8,531 bases of DNA from an uncultured Collinsella sp. (GTDB lineage Bacteria; Actinomycetota; Coriobacteriia; Coriobacteriales; Coriobacteriaceae): positions 1 to 8,531 of the forward strand of contig CAUCLI010000029.1 in the NCBI GenBank assembly GCA_958443615.1, read 5' to 3'. Below, piece by piece: positions 1 through 8,109 of the stretch. Below the pieces are notes generated by a model. It saw nothing but the letters and a program-made list of their open reading frames with translations. It was not told the origin of the DNA and ran no database searches. The stretch's first letter is position 1. Every line of letters starts with the position of its first letter. Both the position numbers and the translations under genes were made by a program.

Positions 1-37
1 CCGCCCAACTGATCACATCTTCGCGTTTACCGTGCAT
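1..37 (-). CDS. 5' end of an unidentified gene (runs off the window)
   Basis: An ATG at 37-35 on the minus strand opens a reading frame that continues to the window edge and encodes MHGKREDVISWA. It is preceded by a near-ideal Shine-Dalgarno stretch, AAAGGAGGGC (50-41), five bases before the ATG. It lies 95 bases downstream of the hemW stop on the same strand, so it may be co-transcribed with hemW or have its own promoter in the gap. Twelve residues are too few to assign a family. In many Gram-positives hrcA follows hemW, but these residues do not resemble the usual HrcA N-terminus, so I give no product. I am confident that this is a translation start, not about what it encodes. Confidence 0.7.
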   Translation of the reverse strand, partial: MHGKREDVISWA

Positions 38-40
38 GAT

Positions 41-50
41 GCCCTCCTTT
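41..50 (-). promoter_or_regulatory. Strong Shine-Dalgarno site of the left-edge gene
   Basis: The minus strand reads AAAGGAGGGC here, containing AGGAGG five bases before the ATG at 37. This is the best ribosome binding site in the window, and it is the main evidence that the truncated frame at the left edge is a real gene. Confidence 0.75.
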
Positions 51-132
51 CTAGCGTTTTGGAAAGCATGGCGCAACCGCGCCCGCTATGCAAGGGGAGC
101 AAGCCGAAATATCGAAGATATCCCGTTCGCCC

Positions 133-1410
133 CTACCGCGCGAGACCCCAGAACAGCCCGAACAACTCGTTTCCCTCCAGCCATCCGAGATGGGTGGGCC
201 TGAGAGCGTCCCCCTCCCACGCGGCGAGGCCGAGGTCGATGGCGCGGGAGCAGACAGCCTCCAGTTCGGACCGCGGGATCTCAGCGACGGCGCGCTCGAG
301 AAGGCCCAAGGAGACGCCGTCGGTCATACGGCATGCAAGCATGAGGTCCTCGGCCATCGCCTCACGGGGGCTGAGAAACTCGGTGTCGAAGCGGCCTCCC
401 TCATCGTCGAGCTGACGATAGCGCATTCTCCCCTCGCGCGGAACCTGACGGGAATCGCATCCTTCAGCCGGCGAGCATCCCATGGCACCCGCGCCCTGGC
501 CCGAGCCCGCGGCCGTGATCGCGCCCGCGCCCGAGCCCGTGATCGCGCCCGCGCCCATGCCGCACGCCCTCGCGTGTAAAAATGCACCCGTCCCCAAATT
601 ACACATGCCGGCGGCGGAGCGGCCGATGCCGAGATAGTCGAGTCCCGTCCAATAGGCGATGTTGTGGCGGCATCGATGGCCGGGTTTGGCGTAGCTCGCG
701 ACCTCGTACCGCTCGAACCCCGCGCCCGTCAGCATCACGGCGGCGAGGTCCATGCACGCGGCCTGGAAGTCCTCATCGGGAACCGCGATGCGTCCCTGCT
801 CCTCAAGACGCGCGAGAGGCGCTCCCTCCTCGAGCTGCAGGGGGTACACCGAGACGTGATCGGGGCGCAGCGTCATGAGTGACTCGAGAGTGCACCTGAA
901 CGACTCGAGCGTCTGCCCGGGAAGCCCACACATGACATCGCACGAGGTGGAAAAGCCGACCGCCTTGGCTTGGGCGATGGCGAGCATGGCCTGCTCGGGC
1001 GTGTGGATGCGCCCGATGGCCTTCAGCTCGTCCGCATCGAGCGTCTGGACGCCGAGGGAGATGCGCGTGACGCCGGCCTCGTGCAGGGCCTGCGCCAGCT
1101 CGAGCGTAAACGACTCAGGATTTGCCTCGCAGGTCAACTCAACGGGATCGCAATACCCACGCACGCGCTGGACCAGCGAAACAAGACGCGCCCCCAAAAG
1201 GCTCGGCGTTCCCCCGCCGATGTAGACCGTCTCCACCTCGTCCAGCTCACCCACGGCGCCGTACGCGTCGACCTGGGATGCAAGGACGGCGCAGTAGCGA
1301 TCCATCGCGGCGTCGAGCTCGCAGGCGCCCAGGGCGCGCGAGTCGAAATCGCAGTACAGGCATTTTGCCTTGCAAAACGGAATATGCAGGTACAGAGCGC
1401 GCGGCTTCAC
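133..1410 (-). CDS. hemW: HemW, radical-SAM heme chaperone (HemN-like, formerly oxygen-independent coproporphyrinogen oxidase-like)
   Basis: A radical-SAM protein of the HemW/HemN family. HemW binds a [4Fe-4S] cluster and SAM and is thought to deliver heme to respiratory enzymes rather than act as a coproporphyrinogen dehydrogenase. The product is 425 residues from the GTG at 1410. The cluster motif CKAKCLYC (CxxxCxxC) is at about residues 13-20, GGGTPSLL at 65-72, and the HemW-type HNxxYW motif (HNIAYW) at 249-254. The frame can be extended to a TTG at 1467, but that start lies inside an A/T-rich inverted repeat and adds residues unlike the family. The GTG has GGGGG nine bases upstream and puts KPRALYLHIPFC at the N-terminus, as expected. 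Residues about 284-317 form a glycine-rich insertion (three GAGA units) where HemW usually has a short linker, encoded by a DNA tandem repeat. It is separated from dusB by 264 bases containing a terminator candidate, so it probably has its own promoter. Confidence 0.9.
   Translation of the reverse strand: MKPRALYLHIPFCKAKCLYCDFDSRALGACELDAAMDRYCAVLASQVDAYGAVGELDEVETVYIGGGTPSLLGARLVSLVQRVRGYCDPVELTCEANPESFTLELAQALHEAGVTRISLGVQTLDADELKAIGRIHTPEQAMLAIAQAKAVGFSTSCDVMCGLPGQTLESFRCTLESLMTLRPDHVSVYPLQLEEGAPLARLEEQGRIAVPDEDFQAACMDLAAVMLTGAGFERYEVASYAKPGHRCRHNIAYWTGLDYLGIGRSAAGMCNLGTGAFLHARACGMGAGAITGSGAGAITAAGSGQGAGAMGCSPAEGCDSRQVPREGRMRYRQLDDEGGRFDTEFLSPREAMAEDLMLACRMTDGVSLGLLERAVAEIPRSELEAVCSRAIDLGLAAWEGDALRPTHLGWLEGNELFGLFWGLAR
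485..556. repeat. In-frame 24-base tandem repeat inside hemW
   Basis: The 18-base block GTGATCGCGCCCGCGCCC occurs at 515-532 and again at 539-556, and CCCGAGCCCG occurs at 500-509 and 530-539. A more degenerate unit, GCACCCGCGCCC, begins at 485. The period of the clearest units is 24 bases, eight codons, so changes in copy number keep the reading frame. On the coding strand it gives GAGAITGS, GAGAITAAGSGQ and GAGAMG. It is a low-complexity GC minisatellite, probably made by replication slippage. Confidence 0.75.
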
Positions 1411-1456
1411 GAAAAGCGACCCCCAAATCCAAGGTGCCGGTTGCGGATACTCAACC

Positions 1457-1528
1457 CTAGTTACCAAAACCCGAAGTTTTTTTGCATTTCCCCAGGATTC
1501 GGAAAAATCGTCGACTTTTGGTAATTAG
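1457..1528. repeat. A/T-rich inverted repeat upstream of hemW
   Basis: CTAGTTACCAAAA (1457-1469) pairs with TTTTGGTAATTAG (1516-1528). These are 13-base arms with one imperfection, which is a G-U pair in plus-strand RNA. Inside them, CCGAA (1471-1475) can pair with TTCGG (1498-1502). The element contains a run of seven T (1477-1483) and is far lower in GC than its surroundings. It sits in the gap between dusB and hemW, 47 bases upstream of the preferred hemW start, and overlaps the alternative TTG start at 1467. It could be an interspersed palindromic repeat, a two-half-site operator or part of the hemW leader; nothing here decides between these. Confidence 0.6.
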
Positions 1529-1640
1529 TTACGAACTATGCCAGATATACAAAGAAACACACCCCGCGCGAAACGGCGGTTTGCGGCTCCCGCGGCGCAC
1601 ATGCGGGCCCGCGAGGTAAAAACCTGGGCAACGCCGCATC

Positions 1641-1665
1641 AAAAGCCGGGCTCGAGAACTCCGGC
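1641..1665 (-). terminator. Probable intrinsic terminator after dusB
   Basis: On the minus strand GCCGG (1665-1661) and CCGGC (1649-1645) form a GC stem around an 11-base loop, followed directly by TTTT (1644-1641). It begins ten bases after the dusB stop codon, which fits termination of the lepA-dusB transcript. The stem is only five base pairs and the T run is short, so it may be weak. Confidence 0.5.
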
Positions 1666-1674
1666 AAGCAGACG

Positions 1675-2663
1675 TCATCGGCCGTCCGCGTCAGACCGCA
1701 CCGCCAACTCTGCCTCGGCCTCGTCGAGCAGGGCCATGAACTCCTCGTAGGTCGTGCACTGCACCACGCGGCCTCGCCACGCGGCCGCATGCGGCAGACC
1801 CTTGAGGTACCAGCTCGAGAATGCCCGACCGCGTGCCATGAACGGCTGCGTCTCATGCAAAAGCGTGAGGTGCTCGCGCAGAGCCTCGATGCGCTCGATC
1901 GCCGAGCGTTCCGGCACGGGCGCGCCATCGAGCGCAAGCGCGCGGGCATCGCCGAACACCCAGGGATTGCCATAGGTGCCGCGGGCGATGAACACCGCGT
2001 CGGCGGCCGTCTCTGCCAGCATCCGCGCGGCATCCTCCGCGGAGAACACGTCGCCCGAGCCGATCACGGGCACGCCCACGCGCGCCGCGACCTCGTCGAT
2101 GGTGGACCAATCGGCCTCGCCGGTATACAGCTGGTTGGCGGTGCGGCCGTGCACGGCGACGGCGGCGGCGCCGGCCTGCTCCATGCGGGCGGCGAACTCG
2201 GCGGCCGTGTTCTCCCCCGCCGCAAAGCCGCGGCGGATCTTAACCGTGACGGGCACGCGCGCCTCGCGCACACACGCCTCCACCAGCGACGCGGCAAGCT
2301 CTGGCTCCTTCATGAGCGCGGAGCCCTCGCCCTTGGTGATGACCTTGCGCGCCGGGCACGCCATGTTGATGTCGATGAGCGTGAGCTTGTCACCCACACG
2401 CTCCTGCACCGCGTTCACGGCGAACGCGAATTGCTCCGGCTTGGTGCCGAACAGCTGCACGCAGATCTGCGGCTCCTCGGGCTCCGGCTCCACGAGCACC
2501 CAGGTCTTGGCGCTCTTATAGGAGAGGCCGGCCACGCTCACCATCTCGGTATAGGCCATCTCGGCACCGCGGCGGCGGCACATGATGCGATACGCCGCAT
2601 CCGTGACGCCCGCCATGGGCGCCATCAGAAACGGCTGACGCTTGAATTGTTCGCGCAGGTCGA

Positions 2664-2667
<4 letters not shown>
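1675..2667 (-). CDS. dusB: tRNA-dihydrouridine synthase, DusB-like
   Basis: An FMN-dependent enzyme that reduces specific uridines in tRNA to dihydrouridine using NADPH. The 330 residues match the usual DusB length. An N-terminal TIM barrel starts with FLMAPMAGVTDAAYR (about 13-27). The active-site loop INMACPARKV (100-109) carries the probable proton-donor Cys104, followed by the conserved GSALM. Other family landmarks are TVKIRRG (141-147, Lys143), AVHGRT (171-176, His173), and the FMN-phosphate segments IGSGDVFS (202-209) and ARGTYGNPW (228-236). The start is a TTG whose last two bases belong to the TGA stop of lepA (4-base overlap), with AAGG seven bases upstream, so translation is probably coupled to lepA. 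Family membership is very secure; the exact Dus subgroup rests on similarity to the DusB/Dus1 pattern and is less certain. Confidence 0.92.
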
Positions 2668-4481
<1,814 letters not shown>

Positions 4482-4494
4482 CTTACCTGAAATT

Positions 4495-4605
4495 GGCTGA
4501 GTCGGGTGCGTGTTTGCCGCTCGGTCAAGTCCTGCGCAAGACAAAGATCCCACTGGGCTCTTCTTTGCGTGCGGAATCTACGGCAAACACGCACCCGACC
4601 CAGCC
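4495..4605 (-). repeat. Long hairpin element, copy 1 (lepA side)
   Basis: The arms 4495-4519 and 4581-4605 are 25 bases long and complementary except at one position. That position (4500 with 4600) is a G-U pair in minus-strand RNA. The arms are built on GTCGGGTGCGTGTTTGCCG (4501-4519) and its exact reverse complement (4581-4599). They enclose a 61-base core (4520-4580) that reads, on the minus strand, from TAGATTCCGCACG to TTGACCGAG. Within it GAAGAGCCC-AGT-GGGATCTTT forms an inner nine-base-pair hairpin with one mismatch and one G-U pair, followed by GTCTT. The core-sense strand is the lepA sense strand, and the element ends 13 bases before the lepA start, so it would be in the lepA leader if transcription begins upstream of it. 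The core is a close relative of the core of copy 2. Confidence 0.75.
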
Positions 4606-4681
4606 CCAAAGCTCGACGGTCGCGCATTCACAACGAGATTCCGCCTGGAAACCGCCAGTGAACATAAGCTCAACGCAGCCA

Positions 4682-4790
4682 AGCGGGAACGTATAAGGTT
4701 CAGCGTAGATTCCGCACGAGCAGAAGGCCCCAGTGGGGCCTTCGTCGCGAGTCAGGACTGACCGAGCGCTGAATCTTATATGTTCCCGCT
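4682..4790 (+). repeat. Long hairpin element, copy 2 (recN side)
   Basis: The arms 4682-4705 and 4767-4790 are 24 bases long and complementary at 22 positions; the other two are G-U pairs in plus-strand RNA. The left arm reads AGCGGGAACG then TATAAGGTTCAGCG. Three further pairs (4678-4680 with 4792-4794) follow one mismatch. The 61-base core (4706-4766) runs from TAGATTCCGCACG to CTGACCGAG and contains a perfect nine-base-pair hairpin, GAAGGCCCC-AGT-GGGGCCTTC (4723-4743). The core aligns with that of copy 1 at about 49 positions with one base gapped on each side, yet the enclosing arms share nothing with copy 1 beyond the CG next to the core. The outer stem begins within ten bases of the recN stop codon, so it could also form the 3' end of the recN transcript, although no T run follows. 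Confidence 0.75.
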
Positions 4791-4800
4791 GGGCGGACAG

Positions 4801-6435
4801 CTAGAGCCTTCCCGCTTCGGCGAGGAGCTGCCTGGCGTGAGCGAGGGACTCGTCCGTGGCGTCTCCGGAGAGGAGGCGGGCGACCTCGGCGATGCGCTCG
4901 GCCGCCTCGACGCGGACGAGGCTCGTCTCGGGAATGTCGGCCGCGTCGTCGCGGCGCACCACGTAATGGACGGAGCCCTGCACGGCCACCTGGGCCAGAT
5001 GCGTGACCACGATCACCTGATGGGTGCGGGCGAGATCGGCGAGCACCTGCGCGAGGGAACGGGCCGTGGAGCCGCCGACGCCGGCGTCGACCTCGTCGAA
5101 CACGAGCGTGTCGACGGCGTCCGCCTCACCGAGGACGACCTTGGAGGCGAGCATCACGCGCGAGAGCTCGCCGCCGCTGGCGATGCGGCGCAGCGGGCGG
5201 GGCGTCATGCCGGCACCGCTGCGGTACAAAAGCTCGCACGCGGTCGGCCCCTGGGCGGTCCAGCGCTCGCGCGGCAGCGGCTTGCTGTCCCACACGAGCT
5301 CGGCGCGGCCCATCTCGAGACGGGCCATCTGTTTGCCCACCTCGCGGCAGAAACGAGGCGCCGCGGCATTCCTGCGCTTGGTCAGCGTCCGGGCGGCTTC
5401 GGCGAGCTCGGCCTCGGCGGCATCGCGGGCGTCGCGGGCGCGCCTCACGCGGGCCTCGGCGTCATCGACGAGCGAGAGCAGCTCGGCCGCCTCATCGCGG
5501 CGGGCGAAGACGTCCTCCATATGCGGGCCCCACTGGCGCAACAGGCCCTTGAACGCCGAGTAGCGCTCCTGCGCGGCAGCCAGCTCGGCCGGGTCGAAAT
5601 CGACGGAGTCACGGTACCTGTGCAACTCGGCCGCCGCATCTTCCACCGTGATGGCGGCGCCGGAGAGCTGGTCGGCGAACTCGGAGAGCTTGACGTCGAC
5701 GCGGGCCATGCGGGACAGCTCCGCGATGGCGGTGTTAAGCGCATCGAGTGCGCCGCCCTCGCAGGTCAGGGCCTCGGCGGCATCGTTGGCGCAACACGCG
5801 AGGCTCTCTGCGTGCTCGACGCGGGGAAGCCGCTCCTCGAGTTCCTCGAGCTCACCCGGGCGCGGGTCGACGTCGGATATGCGCTCGAGGGCGAACCGCG
5901 CCTCCTCGAGACGGCTGCCCTGCGTGCGGCTCGCCTGCTCCACACGTTCGAGCTCGCGCGCGGCCTCGTTGGCGCGCGCGAGCGCGTCGCGATACGCGGC
6001 GAGCGCCTCGGCGACGCCCGCACCGGCCCAGGCATCGACCATCCCGACGTGGGAAACGGGGTCGAGCAGCCGCTGGTGCTCATGCTGACCGCACAGGTCG
6101 ATCAGGGGACTCACGCGCTCGGACAGCTCGCGCACGCTCGCAAGCGAGCCGTCCACGCGCACACGGGAACGCCCGTCGACGCCCAGGCGGCGCTGGATGA
6201 CAAAGCCGTCTTCATCGCGGGCGCCGCTGAACAGGCGCCCCTCGACGAGCGCGCCATCGCTCCCCTCACGCACGGTTGCCGAGTCGGCACGCTCGCCCAT
6301 CAACAGCTTGAGGGCGGAGAGCAGGGCGGTCTTGCCCGCGCCCGTCTCGCCGGTGAGAACCGTGAGACCGGGGCCGGGCACCAGGTCGGCACTCTTGATC
6401 AGGGCGATGTTCTCGACATGGATCTCATCGATCAT
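4801..6435 (-). CDS. recN: DNA repair protein RecN (SMC-like ATPase)
   Basis: An SMC-family ATPase that acts early in recombinational repair of double-strand breaks. It has 544 residues, close to the usual 550. The N-terminal MIDEIHVENIALI is typical, followed by Walker A GETGAGKT (29-36; many RecN have Ser at the last position). The middle part, about 150-350, is charged and coiled-coil-like, rich in Ala, Glu and Arg. The C-terminal lobe has the ABC signature SGGELSR (420-426), Walker B LVFDEVD (444-450) and the RecN-type THLAQVA (478-484). The frame is open to 6627, but the upstream residues overlap nadK out of frame and are not family-like. The ATG at 6435 gives the expected N-terminus and has GGGGTG just upstream. 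The gene overlaps the end of nadK by 11 bases and appears to be the last gene of the cluster. No LexA-type box can lie directly upstream as that sequence is nadK coding. Confidence 0.94.
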   Translation of the reverse strand: MIDEIHVENIALIKSADLVPGPGLTVLTGETGAGKTALLSALKLLMGERADSATVREGSDGALVEGRLFSGARDEDGFVIQRRLGVDGRSRVRVDGSLASVRELSERVSPLIDLCGQHEHQRLLDPVSHVGMVDAWAGAGVAEALAAYRDALARANEAARELERVEQASRTQGSRLEEARFALERISDVDPRPGELEELEERLPRVEHAESLACCANDAAEALTCEGGALDALNTAIAELSRMARVDVKLSEFADQLSGAAITVEDAAAELHRYRDSVDFDPAELAAAQERYSAFKGLLRQWGPHMEDVFARRDEAAELLSLVDDAEARVRRARDARDAAEAELAEAARTLTKRRNAAAPRFCREVGKQMARLEMGRAELVWDSKPLPRERWTAQGPTACELLYRSGAGMTPRPLRRIASGGELSRVMLASKVVLGEADAVDTLVFDEVDAGVGGSTARSLAQVLADLARTHQVIVVTHLAQVAVQGSVHYVVRRDDAADIPETSLVRVEAAERIAEVARLLSGDATDESLAHARQLLAEAGRL

Positions 6436-7285
6436 TGCGCACCCCATAGAACACGCGGCTGACCGAGGAATAGAAACTCTCGGGACCGTAATCGAGCAGC
6501 AGCACATCGGCATCGCCGCGACGAACGGCCACGCGCTCGACCTCGCCATCGGTAGCGATGAACTGGCCATCGAGGGCGATGGCGGGAACAGATGGCCGGT
6601 CCTTGGACATGGCGATCTCGACGACATCGGAGGGCGATGTCAGGAAGGCCCGGGCCTGGATGGTGTGCGGAGCGATGGGAACGCAGACCATGCCGGTGTA
6701 CTCCGGGCTCACGATGGGACCGCCCGCCGAGAGGGCGTAACCGGTGGAACCCGTGGCGGTCGACACCACGACGCCGTCGCCGCGCAGACGGTCGATATGG
6801 TGGCCGGAAACGGTGATGTCGAACTCGACCATGTCGGAGAGCGGCCCGCGCGTCAGCGCGAGGTCGTTCAGGGCAAAGCCGGTGCAGACCTCCTCCTCAC
6901 CGCGGTCGTTCACGCTCACGATCTCGCATGCGAGCGTGGCGCGGCGGCTCACGTGCAGCTCGCCGGCGAGCGCGTCGGCCACGACCGAGAGGATGTTCTT
7001 GTCCTCAGGGCTCGCCGCAGTAAGAAACCCGAGGTGGCCGTAGGACAGGCCGAGGATGGGGATCTCGCGGTACCCCACGATGCGCGCGGCGCGCAGGAGC
7101 GTGCCGTCGCCGCCGAGAGAGATGACCAGACCGCAGTCCACGAGATCGGGGGTCGACTCGATGCCGGAACGCTGGTCGGCGGCCCATTCGACCTCAAAAC
7201 CCTGGCGCGTGAGCCACAGTTCGAGGGTGAGACCGCTCTCGACGGCCTCCTGTTTGTAGTAATTGGGGACGAGCAGGACCTTCAT
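6425..7285 (-). CDS. nadK: NAD kinase (ATP/polyphosphate-NAD kinase)
   Basis: Phosphorylates NAD+ to NADP+ in the cytoplasm and so supplies the cell's NADP pool. The 286 residues are the normal bacterial length. The hallmark GGDGT is at 58-62 with the catalytic Asp60. It is followed by YGHLGFLT (82-89), the NAD-binding ALNDLAL (138-144), and the glycine-rich GDGVVVSTATGSTGYALSAG (169-188) that shapes the active site. The residue before YGHLGF is Ser where many homologues have Asn (GxN-x-G), a minor variation. The ATG overlaps the tlyA stop in an ATGA arrangement and the end overlaps recN by 11 bases, indicating translational coupling through the cluster. The tlyA-nadK-recN order is common in actinobacteria, whereas many Firmicutes have an argR gene between tlyA and recN instead. 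Confidence 0.95.
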   Translation of the reverse strand: MKVLLVPNYYKQEAVESGLTLELWLTRQGFEVEWAADQRSGIESTPDLVDCGLVISLGGDGTLLRAARIVGYREIPILGLSYGHLGFLTAASPEDKNILSVVADALAGELHVSRRATLACEIVSVNDRGEEEVCTGFALNDLALTRGPLSDMVEFDITVSGHHIDRLRGDGVVVSTATGSTGYALSAGGPIVSPEYTGMVCVPIAPHTIQARAFLTSPSDVVEIAMSKDRPSVPAIALDGQFIATDGEVERVAVRRGDADVLLLDYGPESFYSSVSRVFYGVRNDR

Positions 7286-8097
7286 CGCTCAACCTCCGAA
7301 TACACCAGCGCGTCGATGCGCGCGGAAACGGCAGATGCGTCCATCTCCTCACGAGATGCGGCGAATGCCCCGCGCGCGCCCAGCAGGAAGAACTCGCGGT
7401 TGCCCTTGGCGCCCGTGATGGGCGAGGCGCACAGCCCCAGCGGGGAGAGCCCGTTTTCGCGGAAGAGCTCGACCGCATCGGCGAGGACGCGGGCGTGCAC
7501 GGCGGGGTCGCGTACGATGCCGCCCTCCCCCACTTCGCCTTGCGGCGCCTCGAACTGAGGCTTGACGAGGGTGAGAAAGGCGCCGTTGGGTGTGAGGAGC
7601 TCGAGCACCGCAGGCAGGATCGTGGCGATGCTCGTGAACGACACGTCGCACACGGCCAAGTCGGCGCTCGAACGATGGCCGAGCTCGGGAACGTCCACGA
7701 TGTTCGTGCGCTCGAGCAGGGTCACCCGCCCATCCTGGCGCAGCGACCAGTCGAACTGCGCGCGCCCCACGTCGACGGAAAGGACATGGGCGGCGCCGCG
7801 TTTGAGCAGGCAATCGGTGAAACCGCCGGTGGAGCACCCGACATCCAGGCAGCTGAGGCCGGACGGGTCCACCAAAAACGCATCGAGGGCGCCGGCGAGC
7901 TTGAGCCCGCCGCGGCCCACATAGGGAATGCGGCCCTTCACGTGCAGCTCGATGCCGGGCTTGACCATCATGCCGGGCGAGCTCAGACGCTCGCCGCCGG
8001 AAGAGACGAGACCCGCCATCAACGTGCGCAGGGCATCTGCGCGGTTCTCGCAGATGCCCTGGGAAATCAATTCGTCATCAAGTCGAACGCGTGCCAC
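7282..8097 (-). CDS. tlyA: TlyA-type 16S/23S rRNA 2'-O-ribose methyltransferase
   Basis: A SAM-dependent RNA methyltransferase. In mycobacteria TlyA methylates the 2'-OH of C1409 in 16S and C1920 in 23S rRNA, which confers capreomycin sensitivity; some TlyA types modify only 23S. The 271 residues match the family. The N-terminal S4 RNA-binding domain covers about 1-60 (RVRLDDELISQGICENRADA). The Rossmann methyltransferase domain has the SAM motif CLDVGCSTGGFTD (83-95) and the probable K-D-K-E tetrad Lys66 (GRGGLKL), Asp151 (CDVSF), Lys179 (VKPQFE) and Glu235 (GNREFF). The start is GTG with AGGAAGG a few bases upstream; 12 bases separate it from xseB. Some TlyA proteins have been called hemolysins; nothing here suggests secretion. 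The substrate range (one site or two) cannot be told from the sequence by eye. Confidence 0.93.
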   Translation of the reverse strand: MARVRLDDELISQGICENRADALRTLMAGLVSSGGERLSSPGMMVKPGIELHVKGRIPYVGRGGLKLAGALDAFLVDPSGLSCLDVGCSTGGFTDCLLKRGAAHVLSVDVGRAQFDWSLRQDGRVTLLERTNIVDVPELGHRSSADLAVCDVSFTSIATILPAVLELLTPNGAFLTLVKPQFEAPQGEVGEGGIVRDPAVHARVLADAVELFRENGLSPLGLCASPITGAKGNREFFLLGARGAFAASREEMDASAVSARIDALVYSEVER

Positions 8098-8109
8098 GTG
8101 GCGCCTTCC

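Larger units (their letters stand above)
4482..4800. other. Gene-free gap between recN and lepA with two large hairpin elements
   Basis: I see no gene in these 319 bases. Short open frames on the plus strand merely run across the repeats and have no plausible ribosome binding site. rpsT, which often neighbours lepA, is not here. The gap is the junction between the xseA-recN cluster and the lepA-dusB cluster, so it should hold the recN transcript end and the lepA promoter. No convincing -35/-10 pair was found. Most of the gap consists of two inverted-repeat elements (4495-4605 and 4682-4790). The 76-base spacer between them repeats the 9-mer AGATTCCGC (4636-4644) from their cores. Confidence 0.8.

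Noticed and set aside
109..121. ATATC-GAA-GATAT palindrome just after the hemW stop as a terminator
   Set aside because: The stem is five A/T-rich base pairs with no T run following, too weak to call.
1529..1560. A sigma-70-like promoter for hemW (TTGTAT with a downstream TAACTA or ACTAAT)
   Set aside because: The -10 matches are poor or the spacing is wrong, and A/T-rich sequence here is explained by the inverted repeat, so I do not call a promoter.
1603..1625. GCGGGCCCGC (1603-1612) and AGGT-AAAA-ACCT (1614-1625) small palindromes between dusB and hemW
   Set aside because: Such short palindromes are expected by chance in this composition. They have no spacing or sequence partner elsewhere in the window.
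4723..4743. The perfect nine-base-pair GC hairpin as a canonical intrinsic terminator of recN
   Set aside because: Neither strand has a T run after the stem (the minus strand continues TGCTCG, the plus strand GTCGCG). It is also the conserved inner hairpin of the repeat core, so a terminator role is possible but not shown.
4482..4800. Identification of the hairpins with a named family such as the Collinsella-1 RNA motif, a T-box or another riboswitch
   Set aside because: I cannot recall those consensus sequences well enough to match them, and no T-box or known aptamer motif is visible. The elements are therefore left unnamed.
4780..6462. A 560-codon open frame on the plus strand antisense to recN
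   Set aside because: Same GC-bias artefact. The minus strand carries a complete RecN with Walker A, the ABC signature and Walker B, and the antisense start lies inside the hairpin element without a ribosome binding site.
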